Shown here piece by piece: positions 1-8,646 of a stretch of 46,839 bases of DNA (positions are counted from its first letter, which is position 1; every line of letters begins with the position of its first letter). The notes below the pieces were generated by a model. That model did not search any database and was not told the DNA's origin. It was given only the letters and a program-made list of their open reading frames with translations. The position numbers and the translations under genes are program-made. The DNA lies in NCBI GenBank assembly GCA_002350525.1, contig DEFA01000039.1, positions 21,797 through 68,635 on the forward strand, written 5' to 3'. The DNA comes from Lachnospiraceae bacterium UBA2864 (GTDB lineage Bacteria > Bacillota > Clostridia > Lachnospirales > Lachnospiraceae).

Positions 1-1163
1 GGGTCATTCTGTGCATCCGGCTTACTCTTAACGCGAACATTCTTAAGAACCTGCGGATAGAATACAACCGGTGCAGCAAGCTCTGACATTGGCTTACCTT
101 TGGCAAGGAGTACTTCCATCATTTTGATACTTGTAAGTATACCGTCACCTGTAGTTGCATACTTGGAGAAAATGATATGTCCCGACTGCTCACCACCCAG
201 GCGGTTTCCGGTCTTGACTATATTTTCATATACATATTTGTCTCCGACCGCAGTCTTATCATATTCTATTCCCACTTTGTCAAATGCCTTATACAGACCG
301 AAGTTACTCATAACAGTTGTAACTACCTTATTGTTAATGAGCTTTCCGCGCTCCTTCATGTAAAGGCCGTAAATATAGAGGATGTGATCGCCTGTAACTA
401 CATTTCCCTTTTCATCCACACAGAGACATCTGTCTGCATCTCCGTCATAAGCGAATCCAACATCCAGTCCCTTCTCAACCACAAACTTCTGAAGATGTTC
501 AATATGTGTTGAACCACAGTCTGTGTTGATATTGTAACCGTCAGGGTTATCATTCATAACATAGGTCTTTGCGCCGAGTGCGTCGAAAACACTCTTTGCA
601 ATCTGCCATGCGGCACCGTTAGCCACATCCAGTCCGACCTTAACATCCTTAAAGCTGTATTTGCTGAGGGATATAAGGTAACCGATATAACGATTACGGC
701 CCGCAACATAATCAACCGTACGGCCGATCTCATTTCTCTCTGCAATCGGGATATCGATCTTACCGTCGATATAATCCTCAACCTTAAGGATAGTCTCCTC
801 ATCCATCTTCTCTCCGTTACCGTTAAGAAGCTTTATACCGTTATCATAGTACGGATTATGAGAAGCAGATATCATGATACCGCAGTCGAAATCATCAACC
901 CTTGCTATATAAGCAACCGAAGGTGTTGTGGTAACATGCATGATATATGCATCTGCACCGCTGGCCATAAGGCCTGTACAAAGAGCATACTCGAACATGT
1001 ATGAGCTTCTTCTGGTATCCTTACCGATAACAATCTTTGCCTTCTTGCCGACTCTTGCCCCGTAGTACCAGCCTAGGAAACGGCCGATCTTTACTGCATG
1101 GTCGAAATTAAGATCCTTGTTGGCTTCACCACGGAAGCCGTCAGTTCCGAAATATTTACCCAT
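1..1163 (-). CDS. glmM: Phosphoglucosamine mutase GlmM (3' end outside window)
   Basis: Converts glucosamine-6-phosphate to glucosamine-1-phosphate in the cytoplasm, on the way to UDP-GlcNAc. I translated the minus strand from ATG 1163: it opens MGKYFGTDGFRG, typical of GlmM. It carries the phosphoserine loop ISASHNP near residues 98-104, with the catalytic Ser at about 101, and the metal-binding motif DGDADR in its middle part. About 387 codons are visible of roughly 450 expected, so the C-terminal phosphate-binding domain is cut off by the window edge. Its ATG directly abuts the TAA of the acetyltransferase gene upstream (1166-1164), so it is the last visible gene of a glmS-acetyltransferase-glmM operon. 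No frameshift or stop was seen. Confidence 0.95.
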   Translation of the reverse strand, partial: MGKYFGTDGFRGEANKDLNFDHAVKIGRFLGWYYGARVGKKAKIVIGKDTRRSSYMFEYALCTGLMASGADAYIMHVTTTPSVAYIARVDDFDCGIMISASHNPYYDNGIKLLNGNGEKMDEETILKVEDYIDGKIDIPIAERNEIGRTVDYVAGRNRYIGYLISLSKYSFKDVKVGLDVANGAAWQIAKSVFDALGAKTYVMNDNPDGYNINTDCGSTHIEHLQKFVVEKGLDVGFAYDGDADRCLCVDEKGNVVTGDHILYIYGLYMKERGKLINNKVVTTVMSNFGLYKAFDKVGIEYDKTAVGDKYVYENIVKTGNRLGGEQSGHIIFSKYATTGDGILTSIKMMEVLLAKGKPMSELAAPVVFYPQVLKNVRVKSKPDAQND

Positions 1164-1826
1164 TTACTGATTCTCCTTAGATATGACTTCTCCGCTGTTC
1201 TTCCAGATGGAATTCTCCGGAACAACACCTCTTACACAGGAGGTCGGATATACATTTGAATGACGTCCGATAACCGTACCCGGATTGCAGACCGCATTGC
1301 AACCGACTTCAACATAATCGCCGAGCATAGCTCCGAACTTCTTTATACCTGTTTCCATCTTCTCAGTACCGTTATGAACAACCACAAGAGCCTTGTCGCT
1401 CTTAACGTTACTTGTGATACTTCCCGCTCCCATGTGGCTGAAATATCCGAGGATAGAATCGCCGACATAGTTATAATGCGGAGTCTGTACATGGTCGAAC
1501 AGGATTACATTTTTAAGCTCAACACTGTTACCTACCACACAGTCTGCTCCCACGAGAGCCGATCCGCGGATGAAGGCGCAGTGTCTTACTTCCGTATTAG
1601 GTCCGATGATACATGGTGCACCGATATAGGCTGACGGGAAAACCGTAGCAGTCTTATGGATCCACACATTTTCGGAAACTTCTTCATAGTCCTCACCAAG
1701 GGTCGGACCGAGTTTCAATATAAAATCTTTTATTCCCTTCAGAGCTTCCCACGGATAGGTAAACTGTGAAAGGTAATCCTTTGCCAAAGTATGATCCAGA
1801 TCATAAAGGTCTGAAATAGTATACAT
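1164..1826 (-). CDS. GlmU-like left-handed beta-helix acetyltransferase
   Basis: A 220-residue protein with a short helical N-terminus (1-50) followed by hexapeptide repeats (about 55-210), for example IGAPCIIGPNTEV and VGADCVVGNSVEL. The pattern NYVGDSILGYFSHMGAGSI resembles the acetyltransferase half of GlmU. There is no uridylyltransferase domain. Its place between glmS and glmM suggests that it acetylates glucosamine-1-phosphate, or an equivalent sugar nucleotide, in the UDP-GlcNAc pathway; that role is inferred from neighbours and fold. The stop codon touches the glmM start. A free-standing acetyltransferase implies that the uridylyltransferase is encoded elsewhere. Confidence 0.8.
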   Translation of the reverse strand: MYTISDLYDLDHTLAKDYLSQFTYPWEALKGIKDFILKLGPTLGEDYEEVSENVWIHKTATVFPSAYIGAPCIIGPNTEVRHCAFIRGSALVGADCVVGNSVELKNVILFDHVQTPHYNYVGDSILGYFSHMGAGSITSNVKSDKALVVVHNGTEKMETGIKKFGAMLGDYVEVGCNAVCNPGTVIGRHSNVYPTSCVRGVVPENSIWKNSGEVISKENQ

Positions 1827-1865
1827 TGCTGCAGCCTCTCTTTCTTCTCAGATTATTTCCTCGTT

Positions 1866-3683
1866 CTACTCTACGGTAACCGATTTTGCGAGGTTTCTCG
1901 GCTTATCCACATCCAGTCCCTTTGCGTCGGATGTATAATATGCGATAAGCTGGATCACAACCGCAATGGCAAATACCGAGAAGATACTGTCAACCTTCGG
2001 TATCCTGATCTGTCTGTCACATACTTCGGTGTTTTCCGATTTATCTCCTGAGGTTACGAGAATTACATATGCACCTCTGGACTTAACCTCTCTTACGTTG
2101 GAAATGATCTTACTGTATACATGCTCCTCGCTGGCTATCGCGATGACCGGTACATTTTCCGAAATAAGCGCGATGGTTCCGTGCTTAAGCTCACCTGCCG
2201 CATATGCCTCAGAATGAATATACGAAATCTCCTTAAGCTTAAGAGATGCCTCAAGAGTCATGGTATAATCGATTCCTCTTCCGATATAGAATACATCAGG
2301 TGCATTCTTTATATGATTTGCTACTTCCTTGATCCTGTCGGCTTCCTGAAGTGTCTCCTTTATAATGTCTCCTACCGAAAGAAGTCTTGTCATAAACTTC
2401 TTTACAACACTCTCGGAGAGAATACCCTTTACAAGTCCGATACGTGCAGCAAGAAGATACATTGCCGAAATCTGAACCGTATAAGCCTTTGTGCTGGCTA
2501 CGGCAATCTCCGGACCTGCATGTGTGTAAAGAACATAGTCACTCTCACGTGCTATCGTCGAGCCCTTTACATTTACAATTGAAAGAACCTTGCTGTCCTT
2601 ATGCTTTGCAAGTCGGAGTGCTTCAAGTGTATCGATAGTCTCACCTGACTGTGAAACAACGATCGTAAGTGTGTCGCTGTCGATTATCGGATCCTTATAT
2701 CTGAACTCAGAAGCAATCTCCACCGTTACAGGAATTCTGAGTCTTGTCTCAATGAGTGACTTACCTACCATTCCCGCATACATTGCAGTACCACAGGCAA
2801 CTATATTTATGCTCTTCAGATTCTTCAGGACATTGTCATCGATTCCGTCCTCCGTAAAATCAGGAAGACCGTTCACGATTCTCGGTGTTATGGTTCTTTC
2901 GAGTGCTTCAGGCTGCTCATAGATTTCCTTCAGCATGAAATGCGGATAGCCGCCCTTCTGTGCGGATGTGATATCCCAGTTAACCTCGAGATACTCAGGC
3001 TCGACCTTGCGGCCTTTCAGATCCTGAACTCCGATACCGTTCTCTGTAAGAGTGAGTATATGATACTCAGGTACAACAAAATATTTTTTTGAAAATGCGA
3101 TTACTGCCGTCAGATCCGACGCTATGATCGATCCGCCTTCAAAATCCGCAGCCACCATCGGGCTGACATTTCTTACTGCAAAGATTTTTCCCGGCTGATC
3201 GTCAAAGATTATGCAAAGAGCAAAGGAACCTGCCAGAAGGTTTACCGCCTGTTTAATGGCCTTGTAAGGATCTCCCTCGTAAAGCTTATCAAGCAGAGCT
3301 GCAACAACCTCCGTATCGGTCTCGGATTTAAGAGATTCCTTCAGACCGTACTCAACTGTGAGTTCCTTATAATTCTCTATGATACCGTTATGAATAAGAG
3401 TAACACTGCCGCTTCTGTGAGGGTGGCAGTTGGCTTCGGTAACTCCTCCGTGAGTAGCCCATCTTGTATGGCCTATACCGCATGTTGCCTCTGTAGTGAC
3501 ATCCTTTGCGGCTTCCTCGAGTTCTGAAACCTTTCCCGTTCTCTTCTTAATGATTATGCCTGTCTTCGGGTCATAAAGCGCGATTCCCGCACTGTCGTAA
3601 CCACGATACTCAAGCTGCTTTAATCCGTTAATGAGGATATCCCTGGCCGGACTATCCCCTGTATAACCTATTATTCCACACAT
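1866..3683 (-). CDS. glmS: Glutamine-fructose-6-phosphate aminotransferase GlmS
   Basis: Makes glucosamine-6-phosphate from fructose-6-phosphate and glutamine, the first committed step to UDP-GlcNAc. The protein starts MCGIIGYTG, so Cys1 after Met removal is the glutaminase nucleophile. The Ntn glutaminase domain occupies about 1-235. Two SIS isomerase domains follow (SQSGETIDTLEAL and the later HSEAYAAGELKHG), and the C-terminus DKPRNLAKSVTVE is the family signature. I chose ATG 3683, not GTG 3692, because AGGTGA lies at the right distance and the nucleophile Cys must be residue 2. The length of 605 is normal. Its leader carries a glmS ribozyme, so expression should be repressed by glucosamine-6-phosphate. 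Confidence 0.98.
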   Translation of the reverse strand: MCGIIGYTGDSPARDILINGLKQLEYRGYDSAGIALYDPKTGIIIKKRTGKVSELEEAAKDVTTEATCGIGHTRWATHGGVTEANCHPHRSGSVTLIHNGIIENYKELTVEYGLKESLKSETDTEVVAALLDKLYEGDPYKAIKQAVNLLAGSFALCIIFDDQPGKIFAVRNVSPMVAADFEGGSIIASDLTAVIAFSKKYFVVPEYHILTLTENGIGVQDLKGRKVEPEYLEVNWDITSAQKGGYPHFMLKEIYEQPEALERTITPRIVNGLPDFTEDGIDDNVLKNLKSINIVACGTAMYAGMVGKSLIETRLRIPVTVEIASEFRYKDPIIDSDTLTIVVSQSGETIDTLEALRLAKHKDSKVLSIVNVKGSTIARESDYVLYTHAGPEIAVASTKAYTVQISAMYLLAARIGLVKGILSESVVKKFMTRLLSVGDIIKETLQEADRIKEVANHIKNAPDVFYIGRGIDYTMTLEASLKLKEISYIHSEAYAAGELKHGTIALISENVPVIAIASEEHVYSKIISNVREVKSRGAYVILVTSGDKSENTEVCDRQIRIPKVDSIFSVFAIAVVIQLIAYYTSDAKGLDVDKPRNLAKSVTVE

Positions 3684-3743
3684 TTTCGTCACCTCGTAAT
3701 CTTAATCTTTATATACCATTGCGATGTTTCTACAGAAACACAC

Positions 3744-3927
3744 TGTTACTATTCACCGTAACATAAAACCATTCATAATGACGGTGCTTCGCACCTTACT
3801 GTCTCCTTCGGAGACTCATTATTTCATGTTTTTATGTTGCTGCTACGCAGTTATATAAGAATCACAGGCAGTTTTGCTTACAAGTAAGCAAACAGCCTAT
3901 GATTCTTATAAACTGTGAATAGTAACA
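3744..3927. repeat. 184-bp hairpin-rich inverted-repeat element in the glmS leader
   Basis: Perfect 13-bp terminal inverted repeats, TGTTACTATTCAC (3744-3756) and its complement (3915-3927), bound the element. Inside are short hairpins with three-base loops (GGTGC-TTC-GCACC, GTCTCC-TTC-GGAGAC, CTGC-TAC-GCAG), pairing tracts AACATAAAA with TTTTTATGTT, and a long imperfect hairpin at 3854-3910 with about 27-bp arms. No ORF is present. The form suits a MITE or other structured interspersed repeat. It lies in the transcribed leader between the glmS ribozyme and the glmS ribosome site. Confidence 0.75.
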
Positions 3928-3944
3928 ATACGCAAAAACAAGAC

Positions 3945-4086
3945 ACCTGTACTGCCCCTCTGTTTTCCGGTCACCCGGGGTTTTAAAAGCAGAACTTACG
4001 AGATGTGCCGTCCCGACAGAGCATCCGCCGAATCTTCGATAACCCTGTCCCTCGTCAACAGCCTGTGTTACAACTGTCTGGCGCTA
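3945..4086 (-). ncRNA. glmS ribozyme (glucosamine-6-phosphate-activated)
   Basis: On the minus strand the core reads AGCGCC (4085-4080), then TTGACGAGG, GGTTATCGA and TCGGCGGATGCTCTGTC. These are the conserved blocks of the self-cleaving glmS ribozyme in the expected order. Cleavage is predicted just 5' of the G in A|GCGCC, between 4085 and 4084. The 3' domain continues through an imperfect CCCC/GGGG stem to about 3945; that boundary is approximate. It lies upstream of and in the sense direction for glmS. Confidence 0.94.
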
Positions 4087-4134
4087 AGGTTCTTAACCTT
4101 TCGAAAGCTGTTCCTCCTAAAAACAGCCTTCAGT

Positions 4135-4163
4135 ATTATAACACATTATGTCAATATAATCCA
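4135..4163 (-). promoter_or_regulatory. Putative extended -10 promoter for the glmS leader
   Basis: Minus-strand TATAAT (4140-4135) is preceded by TGT (4143-4141), an extended -10. A weak -35-like TGGATT lies 17 bases upstream (4163-4158). It sits about 50 bases before the ribozyme core, which fits a transcript that includes the ribozyme. Confidence 0.5.
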
Positions 4164-4337
4164 CCCGGGGCGCATTTCATCTCTTTTTCAAGAATAACAT
4201 CCGGAAATATAAAGACAACGTTAATAGAATCATAATTATCATGTGCTAGACTATGGAACGATGAAAGATTTACCTTTAGGACTATCCCTCCGGTAGGTCT
4301 AACCTATGCAAAAAATATATAAAGAGGTTTTGAATAT

Positions 4338-5171
4338 ATGACTTATTACTCTGAAACAATTAAAAGGCCGGTCAGTCGTCCAAGCTCACGAAAGAAGGCC
4401 GCGAAAATCAGGCGCAGGAAAGTGCTGAAACGCTTAAAGGGTGTTCTCCTGTTTGATATAGTCCTGCTTCTGACTCTGCTGGCTGTCTTTCAGCTGAAAG
4501 ATTCAGGGTTCTTTGCAGATATGAGATTCACAATGGATATGGACAGACTCGAACGTGACGGAGTCCCCGAAGAATTGATAAATCTGTACAGAAAGAATCC
4601 CGATACAAGAGACTTTGTTCTCGGATATAAAAAGAACTACGGCCACCATAATGATATAGATATAAGCAGTGCTGCCTCGAGCGAGGGAATACCTCTCTTC
4701 CTGCAGTGGGACAAACGCTGGGGTTATGAAACATACGGAAGCAACATGATGGCTCTTACCGGATGCGGTCCGACATGCCTCTCTATGGTATACACCGGTC
4801 TTACCGGTAATTCAGACATGAACCCTTATGCCATGGCACAGAAGGCCGAATCAGAAGGCTACTATGTATGGGGCAGCGGCTCTTCATGGGATATGATGAA
4901 TACTCTCGCAAGCGAAATAGGACTCACAGTCCATAACGTAAGCTACGACGAAGATTCTATCCTGGAATTCCTAAAAGAGGGCACCCCGATCATATGTATA
5001 GTAGGACAGGGTGACTTCACGGAAAGCGGCCACTTCATAGTACTTACCGGCGTGGATAAAGACGGACTCATCACCGTAAATGATCCGAACAGCAGGGTGA
5101 ACAGCAAGAAGCACTGGGATTTATCGGACATCATGCCACAGATCCTGAATCTGTGGGGATACAGCTGCTAA
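4338..5171 (+). CDS. Membrane-anchored C39-like cysteine peptidase
   Basis: A 277-residue protein with a basic N-terminus (SSRKKAAKIRRRK) and a single membrane segment at about 36-52 (LLFDIVLLLTLLAVFQL), so the rest is predicted outside the cell. The C-terminal half (about 115-277) is a papain-fold C39-like domain: FLQWDKRWG, then TGCGPTCLSM with likely catalytic Cys143, SGHFIVLTGV with His232, and TVNDPNS with Asp249. Such domains cleave peptides or remodel surface proteins; the substrate here is unknown. AGAGG lies about ten bases before the ATG. It is one of the few plus-strand genes and is divergent from glmS. Confidence 0.8.
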   Translation: MTYYSETIKRPVSRPSSRKKAAKIRRRKVLKRLKGVLLFDIVLLLTLLAVFQLKDSGFFADMRFTMDMDRLERDGVPEELINLYRKNPDTRDFVLGYKKNYGHHNDIDISSAASSEGIPLFLQWDKRWGYETYGSNMMALTGCGPTCLSMVYTGLTGNSDMNPYAMAQKAESEGYYVWGSGSSWDMMNTLASEIGLTVHNVSYDEDSILEFLKEGTPIICIVGQGDFTESGHFIVLTGVDKDGLITVNDPNSRVNSKKHWDLSDIMPQILNLWGYSC

Positions 5172-5176
5172 ACGTT

Positions 5177-5608
5177 TTACAAATCTATACTTATCTTATA
5201 CAGCATAAAAACCATGGTCATTATCGGCCACCCAAGAAATGTGGCATAAAACAGTGCATCAGGTCCGATTTTATCTGTCATCCCGAAAAGTATAAACGCT
5301 TCGAATACCAAAGCGGAAAGCATCAGTATCACTACGACAATGGATGCTATCACAGCCAATACCTTAGCCATTCTGCTTAGTACAGTGGTTTCCAAATGCT
5401 TTGCAACTATCAGCTTATATCCAAAACCCAGAATCAGAATAAACAGCGCCAGCCCTATAAAATACATTACATAGTTATATCTGTAAATACTTCCGCTTGT
5501 AATGAAAGAGCTGTAATCTCTGATATATACCCTTCCCAGGCATTGTATAAATGAACATGCTGTTGCCGCAACGATGGCAAGCAGCAGATATAAGATTATA
5601 AATACCAT
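5177..5608 (-). CDS. Small membrane protein of unknown function
   Basis: 143 residues with four predicted membrane segments: about 2-20 (FIILYLLLAIVAATACSF), 47-68 (YVMYFIGLALFILILGFGY), 85-110 (LAVIASIVVVILMLSALVFE) and 118-138. I recognise no family motif. It ends five bases from the stop of the convergent C39-like peptidase. The coding call rests on a clean open frame, the regular hydrophobic pattern and the lack of a better frame. Function unknown. Confidence 0.65.
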   Translation of the reverse strand: MVFIILYLLLAIVAATACSFIQCLGRVYIRDYSSFITSGSIYRYNYVMYFIGLALFILILGFGYKLIVAKHLETTVLSRMAKVLAVIASIVVVILMLSALVFEAFILFGMTDKIGPDALFYATFLGWPIMTMVFMLYKISIDL

Positions 5609-5762
5609 TTACTTCAACTCCCAAGGCAAAACGGATGTTCTTCTAAAATATATAACCTATTACCTCAATCAACCTTTTTAATCCCAAGTTTTATATCAAA
5701 GCTTCCTAAAGAACTCTTGACACATTAATATGTTCATTTTCTAAACATACACGTTTCTTCTA

Positions 5763-6131
5763 TCATTTATTCTTTCCCTGTATCTCTGGAAAAATCTTCA
5801 TAGCCTGTACATATGCCAGAAGCGCAGCCTGTCTTGTAGCATCAAAAGAATTATATGCGCGGATAATCTCCCCTACCTCAGTATCCGCATCTATTGCGTA
5901 CCACTTTTCCGGATTACTTCTGCTACCTCTCGTTTCAACTCCGGACAGTAGCCACTCCGGTGTAACATTAAGCACCTTACAGATGATCATAATCTTCTCT
6001 GCAGTTGGGTTTGTCTTTTTCTTTTTCCAATCACTAACTGTAGTTTGAGAAATCCCCGTTTTCTCAGAAAACTCCTTTTGTGTCATATCATATTCTTCAA
6101 GCTTTGAAAAAATTCTATCTCTAATCGTCAT
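5763..6131 (-). CDS. XRE-family repressor (copy 1)
   Basis: 122 residues: a Cro/CI-type helix-turn-helix at about 1-60 (MTQKEFSEKTGISQTTVSDW, then TAEKIMIICKVLNVTPEWLL) and a helical C-terminal part for oligomerisation or signal sensing. It overlaps the end of the NYN gene by 11 bases and is coupled to it. A near-identical paralogue lies at 11275-11655. The shared promoter-overlapping operator (6918-6935 and two further copies) is its likely target, which would make it an autoregulator of the NYN/XRE cassette; that is an inference. Confidence 0.9.
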   Translation of the reverse strand: MTIRDRIFSKLEEYDMTQKEFSEKTGISQTTVSDWKKKKTNPTAEKIMIICKVLNVTPEWLLSGVETRGSRSNPEKWYAIDADTEVGEIIRAYNSFDATRQAALLAYVQAMKIFPEIQGKNK

Positions 6132-6783
6132 GTCTTGTACCCCATTGTGAATTTAGTCCATCTATATGCTCAAAAAGACTTGGTTTAATCTTGTTCCACA
6201 TTGGATCAAGAATAAAATCTATTCCCTCACGCCTTGCGAGCTTTGCTGCCGGGACAAAATCCGAATCACCTGCAATCAATATTATCTGATCAACCTGCTG
6301 CTTATATGCCATAGATGTAATATCAATCCCAATTTTCATATCAACACCTTTTTGTTGAAAATTGATATTAAAATCTTCTTCACATAAATCATCTATAGTA
6401 ATTTCTCCAGATAATAATTCCTTTGTCTTCTTTGTAGATAAAGAAAATGATGCAAAATCTTCAGACAACTCTCCTAAGCGCAAAGCAAACTTCCTTTGTT
6501 CTTTTAGTTTTTCAAAGAATTCCAATGTCCATGAATATGTTTCCGATTTCCTAAAATCTATACCCTTTTTTAACAATGGATGATATACCGTTTTATCAAT
6601 AGGCGGACAATCATAATAAAATATTCTATACAGATTATAATCCCCATATTTTTGCTGATAGTCAATATGTGCATTGCAATATGCAACCAACTCTTTTGCG
6701 CGGGAATCTGCTGTCTTCTTTCCCCATAGTTTTACAGCTCTTCTCCTATAAAATCACCCATCAACTAATATAGCTGTTTTCAT
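6121..6783 (-). pseudogene. NYN-domain protein with a nonsense codon at position 10
   Basis: From ATG 6783, preceded by GGGGGAAG, the frame reads MKTAILVDG, then TGA (6756-6754), then continues FYRRRAVKLWGKK without break to 6121. The NYN (PIN-like) fold is clear: the N-terminal acidic LVDG and the later IAGDSDFVPAAKLARREG hold the metal-binding aspartates of this RNase family. Family members read DGGFYR here, so a GGA to TGA change is the simple explanation. Without readthrough the N-terminal acidic residue is lost; a later in-frame ATG (6690) would give only the C-terminal 189 residues. It lies directly upstream of its XRE partner. Confidence 0.8.
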
Positions 6784-6886
6784 AACTTCCCCCATATAAA
6801 CAAGTAGAGCCCCATGTATCGGCACGTTCCTGATCGTTGGGACGGTCTACCACATAGAGCTCGTTTATGTAAAAACATTCTCTCAT
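6761..6886 (-). CDS. Possible 41-residue leader peptide upstream of the NYN gene
   Basis: An ATG at 6886 opens a frame MRECFYINELYVVDRPNDQE... ending at 6761, out of frame with and overlapping the NYN start. It lies about 40 bases after the predicted transcription start. The ribosome site is weak and no homologue is recognised, so it may be non-coding leader. Confidence 0.25.
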   Translation of the reverse strand: MRECFYINELYVVDRPNDQERADTWGSTCLYGGSYENSYIS

Positions 6887-6917
6887 ATTTAAGCTCTAAA
6901 GTCAAATCTTATAAAAT

Positions 6918-6961
6918 AATCCTACTATACGGATTATATATCCAATAAAAATCTCTGTCAA
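6918..6961 (-). promoter_or_regulatory. Consensus promoter with overlapping XRE operator (copy 1)
   Basis: Minus-strand TTGACA (6961-6956), a 17-base spacer and TATAAT (6938-6933) make a perfect sigma-A promoter for the NYN/XRE cassette. An AATCC-N8-GGATT inverted repeat, AATCCGTATAGTAGGATT (6935-6918), overlaps the -10 and the start site. The same arrangement recurs at 11749-11791. Confidence 0.75.
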
Positions 6962-7151
6962 CCTCAAACGTGATATAGAATTATCTAATCCATTTTTACC
7001 TGTATTAGAAAGAACTTTTAATAATTCTTGTTTGAGTTCTTTTGAATTTTTACAATCTTGAAATCTCATACGCTCTGTTCTCCTTTACCCAAACTCTATT
7101 TATAAATATTATTCTCTTTAGCGAATAATATCAAGTGATTCAGACTAAAAT

Positions 7152-7175
7152 AGGACGCCGTTGCACCGGCGTCCT
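7152..7175 (-). terminator. Hairpin terminator after the DUF234-type ATPase
   Basis: Nine-bp GC-rich stem AGGACGCCG/CGGCGTCCT with a six-base loop, followed on the minus strand by ATTTTAG. It sits six bases after the ATPase stop codon. The T-run is short. Confidence 0.6.
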
Positions 7176-7180
7176 GTGTC

Positions 7181-8581
7181 TCAATCGGTATACATGTCAT
7201 CAATTGTAATTAGCTTTGTTTTGTCGGGATCAGTATTTTCTTTCATCCACTTTGAATAGCCGGATAATGAGAAAAACATTAATCCAACTTCCTCGTAACG
7301 TTTATCTATGAGGCCTCTTCTGTTTACAAGAGCATCATAAACTTCTTTATCGATTACTTCATTCTTGAACTTACATTCTCCGATGATTGCTTTGTTAGCA
7401 ACATTATCAATTACAACTACGTCTATGTCTGTCGGGATATGATCATGTCCCGGGCCCCACCAGCCGCCGACATTTGTCACCAGACAATTCAGCTTGCCTT
7501 CAAGGCCTTTTGATAATGTATAGAAGCGGCACATTTCCTCAAAAACGCTTCCCATAAATGCATGAAGCTTATCCTTCACGTAATTCTTATAGAATACATC
7601 TCCGCGATTCATTTCTATCGCTGCTTTTGCTGTAGGAATAAAGCTATACCAGAAACGGTACATTCCGTCTGATATAACATACGATGCCTTTCTACGATTC
7701 TCTTTTTCCGTTATAGGAACAACCTTCGATATAACGCCTATTGTGCTTAAACTCTTAAGAATATAGGCAAGTGTCGCCGTTGAAACTTTCGCCTTGTCTG
7801 CTATTTCATTTACCTTATTAGCTCCGCCTGCACAGACTTCGATCACCGTATTATATGTACTGATAGTTCGGAATTCCTGTGTCAAAAGGTTCAACGGTTC
7901 TTCGTACAGATATCCTGAAGTTTTAAAGAAGTTATTTATTAGGTTTTCGTCCAAAGATAATCGATCATCAAACAGTGTAAGATACTTTGCAACGCCGCCC
8001 GTCACACCGTAAACGATGGCCTTTTCCTCACAAGAATAACTCGGAACAAACTCCGCTGAATCCAGATAATCAAATGGCTTCAGAAAAATCTGATTAGTTC
8101 TTCTTCCGAACAGTGGACTCTTTTCACTCAGGATTTCCTTCTCCATAAAACTAATAGCCGAGCCGCAAATAATCAGATAAATGTTCTTTTTATCCAGGAT
8201 TGTATCAATGGCCACCTGAAATTTAGACAGAAACGACTCATCTGCTTCCGCCATATATGGAATCTCATCCAGCGCCAAAACAATCTTTTGTTTCTTGCTA
8301 AGATTACCTATGAATATAAAAAAGCTTTCCAGACTATCAAATGTAACGCCATCCATATCCGGTGCAAGATCCTTAATAACCTGTGCCGACCATTTCCTAA
8401 CGTTATCCTCTATGCTGCTCTGACTCGCCACATAATACGAAGCCTTCTTACCTTCTATAAATTCTGTGATCAGTCTGGATTTGCCGATTCGTCTGCGACC
8501 ATATATAACCGTCATCTGAAAACCGGACTTTTTATATGTATCTTCCAAAACACCAAGTTCAGTTCTTCTGCCTATAAACAC
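7181..8581 (-). CDS. AAA ATPase with wHTH and C-terminal nuclease-like domain (DUF234 type)
   Basis: 466 residues of the archaeal-type ATPase family common in Clostridia. Walker A is GRRRIGKSR (about 28-36) and Walker B is IVLALDEIPYM (about 98-108). A winged helix follows at about 270-310 (ADKAKVSTATLAYILKSLSTIGVI). The C-terminal domain (about 375-466) has a PD-(D/E)XK-like pattern, TDIDVVVID then IIGECKFKN. Roles for this family are poorly known; mobile-element or defence functions are suspected. A tandem palindromic operator covers the bases just upstream of the start, and a hairpin terminator follows the stop, so the gene is an independent unit. Confidence 0.85.
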   Translation of the reverse strand: MFIGRRTELGVLEDTYKKSGFQMTVIYGRRRIGKSRLITEFIEGKKASYYVASQSSIEDNVRKWSAQVIKDLAPDMDGVTFDSLESFFIFIGNLSKKQKIVLALDEIPYMAEADESFLSKFQVAIDTILDKKNIYLIICGSAISFMEKEILSEKSPLFGRRTNQIFLKPFDYLDSAEFVPSYSCEEKAIVYGVTGGVAKYLTLFDDRLSLDENLINNFFKTSGYLYEEPLNLLTQEFRTISTYNTVIEVCAGGANKVNEIADKAKVSTATLAYILKSLSTIGVISKVVPITEKENRRKASYVISDGMYRFWYSFIPTAKAAIEMNRGDVFYKNYVKDKLHAFMGSVFEEMCRFYTLSKGLEGKLNCLVTNVGGWWGPGHDHIPTDIDVVVIDNVANKAIIGECKFKNEVIDKEVYDALVNRRGLIDKRYEEVGLMFFSLSGYSKWMKENTDPDKTKLITIDDMYTD

Positions 8582-8592
8582 AAAATCACCCC

Positions 8593-8646
8593 TTTGCTAA
8601 AATATGTTTTAGTAAAATATGTTTTAGTAAGTTATATTTTAGCAAA
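8593..8646 (-). promoter_or_regulatory. Tandem palindromic operator upstream of the ATPase
   Basis: Three tandem 15-bp units (8598-8612, 8613-8627, 8628-8642) of TAAAATATGTTTTAG type, each itself nearly palindromic, are framed by a perfect 13-bp inverted repeat TTTGCTAAAATAT (8593-8605) / ATATTTTAGCAAA (8634-8646). A TTGACA lies just upstream on the minus strand (about 8665), so the array overlaps the promoter. Confidence 0.65.

Noticed and set aside
1866..3692. GTG start at 3692 for GlmS
   Set aside because: GlmS needs Cys as residue 2; ATG 3683 gives MCGIIGY and has a well placed AGGTGA.
4144..4160. TTGACA near the glmS -10 as its -35
   Set aside because: Only eight bases separate it from TATAAT; an extended -10 explains the site better.
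6902..7069. 55-codon minus-strand frame MRFQDCKNSKELK...
   Set aside because: It runs through the consensus promoter and operator of the NYN/XRE cassette and has only a distant ribosome site; probably chance or relic.
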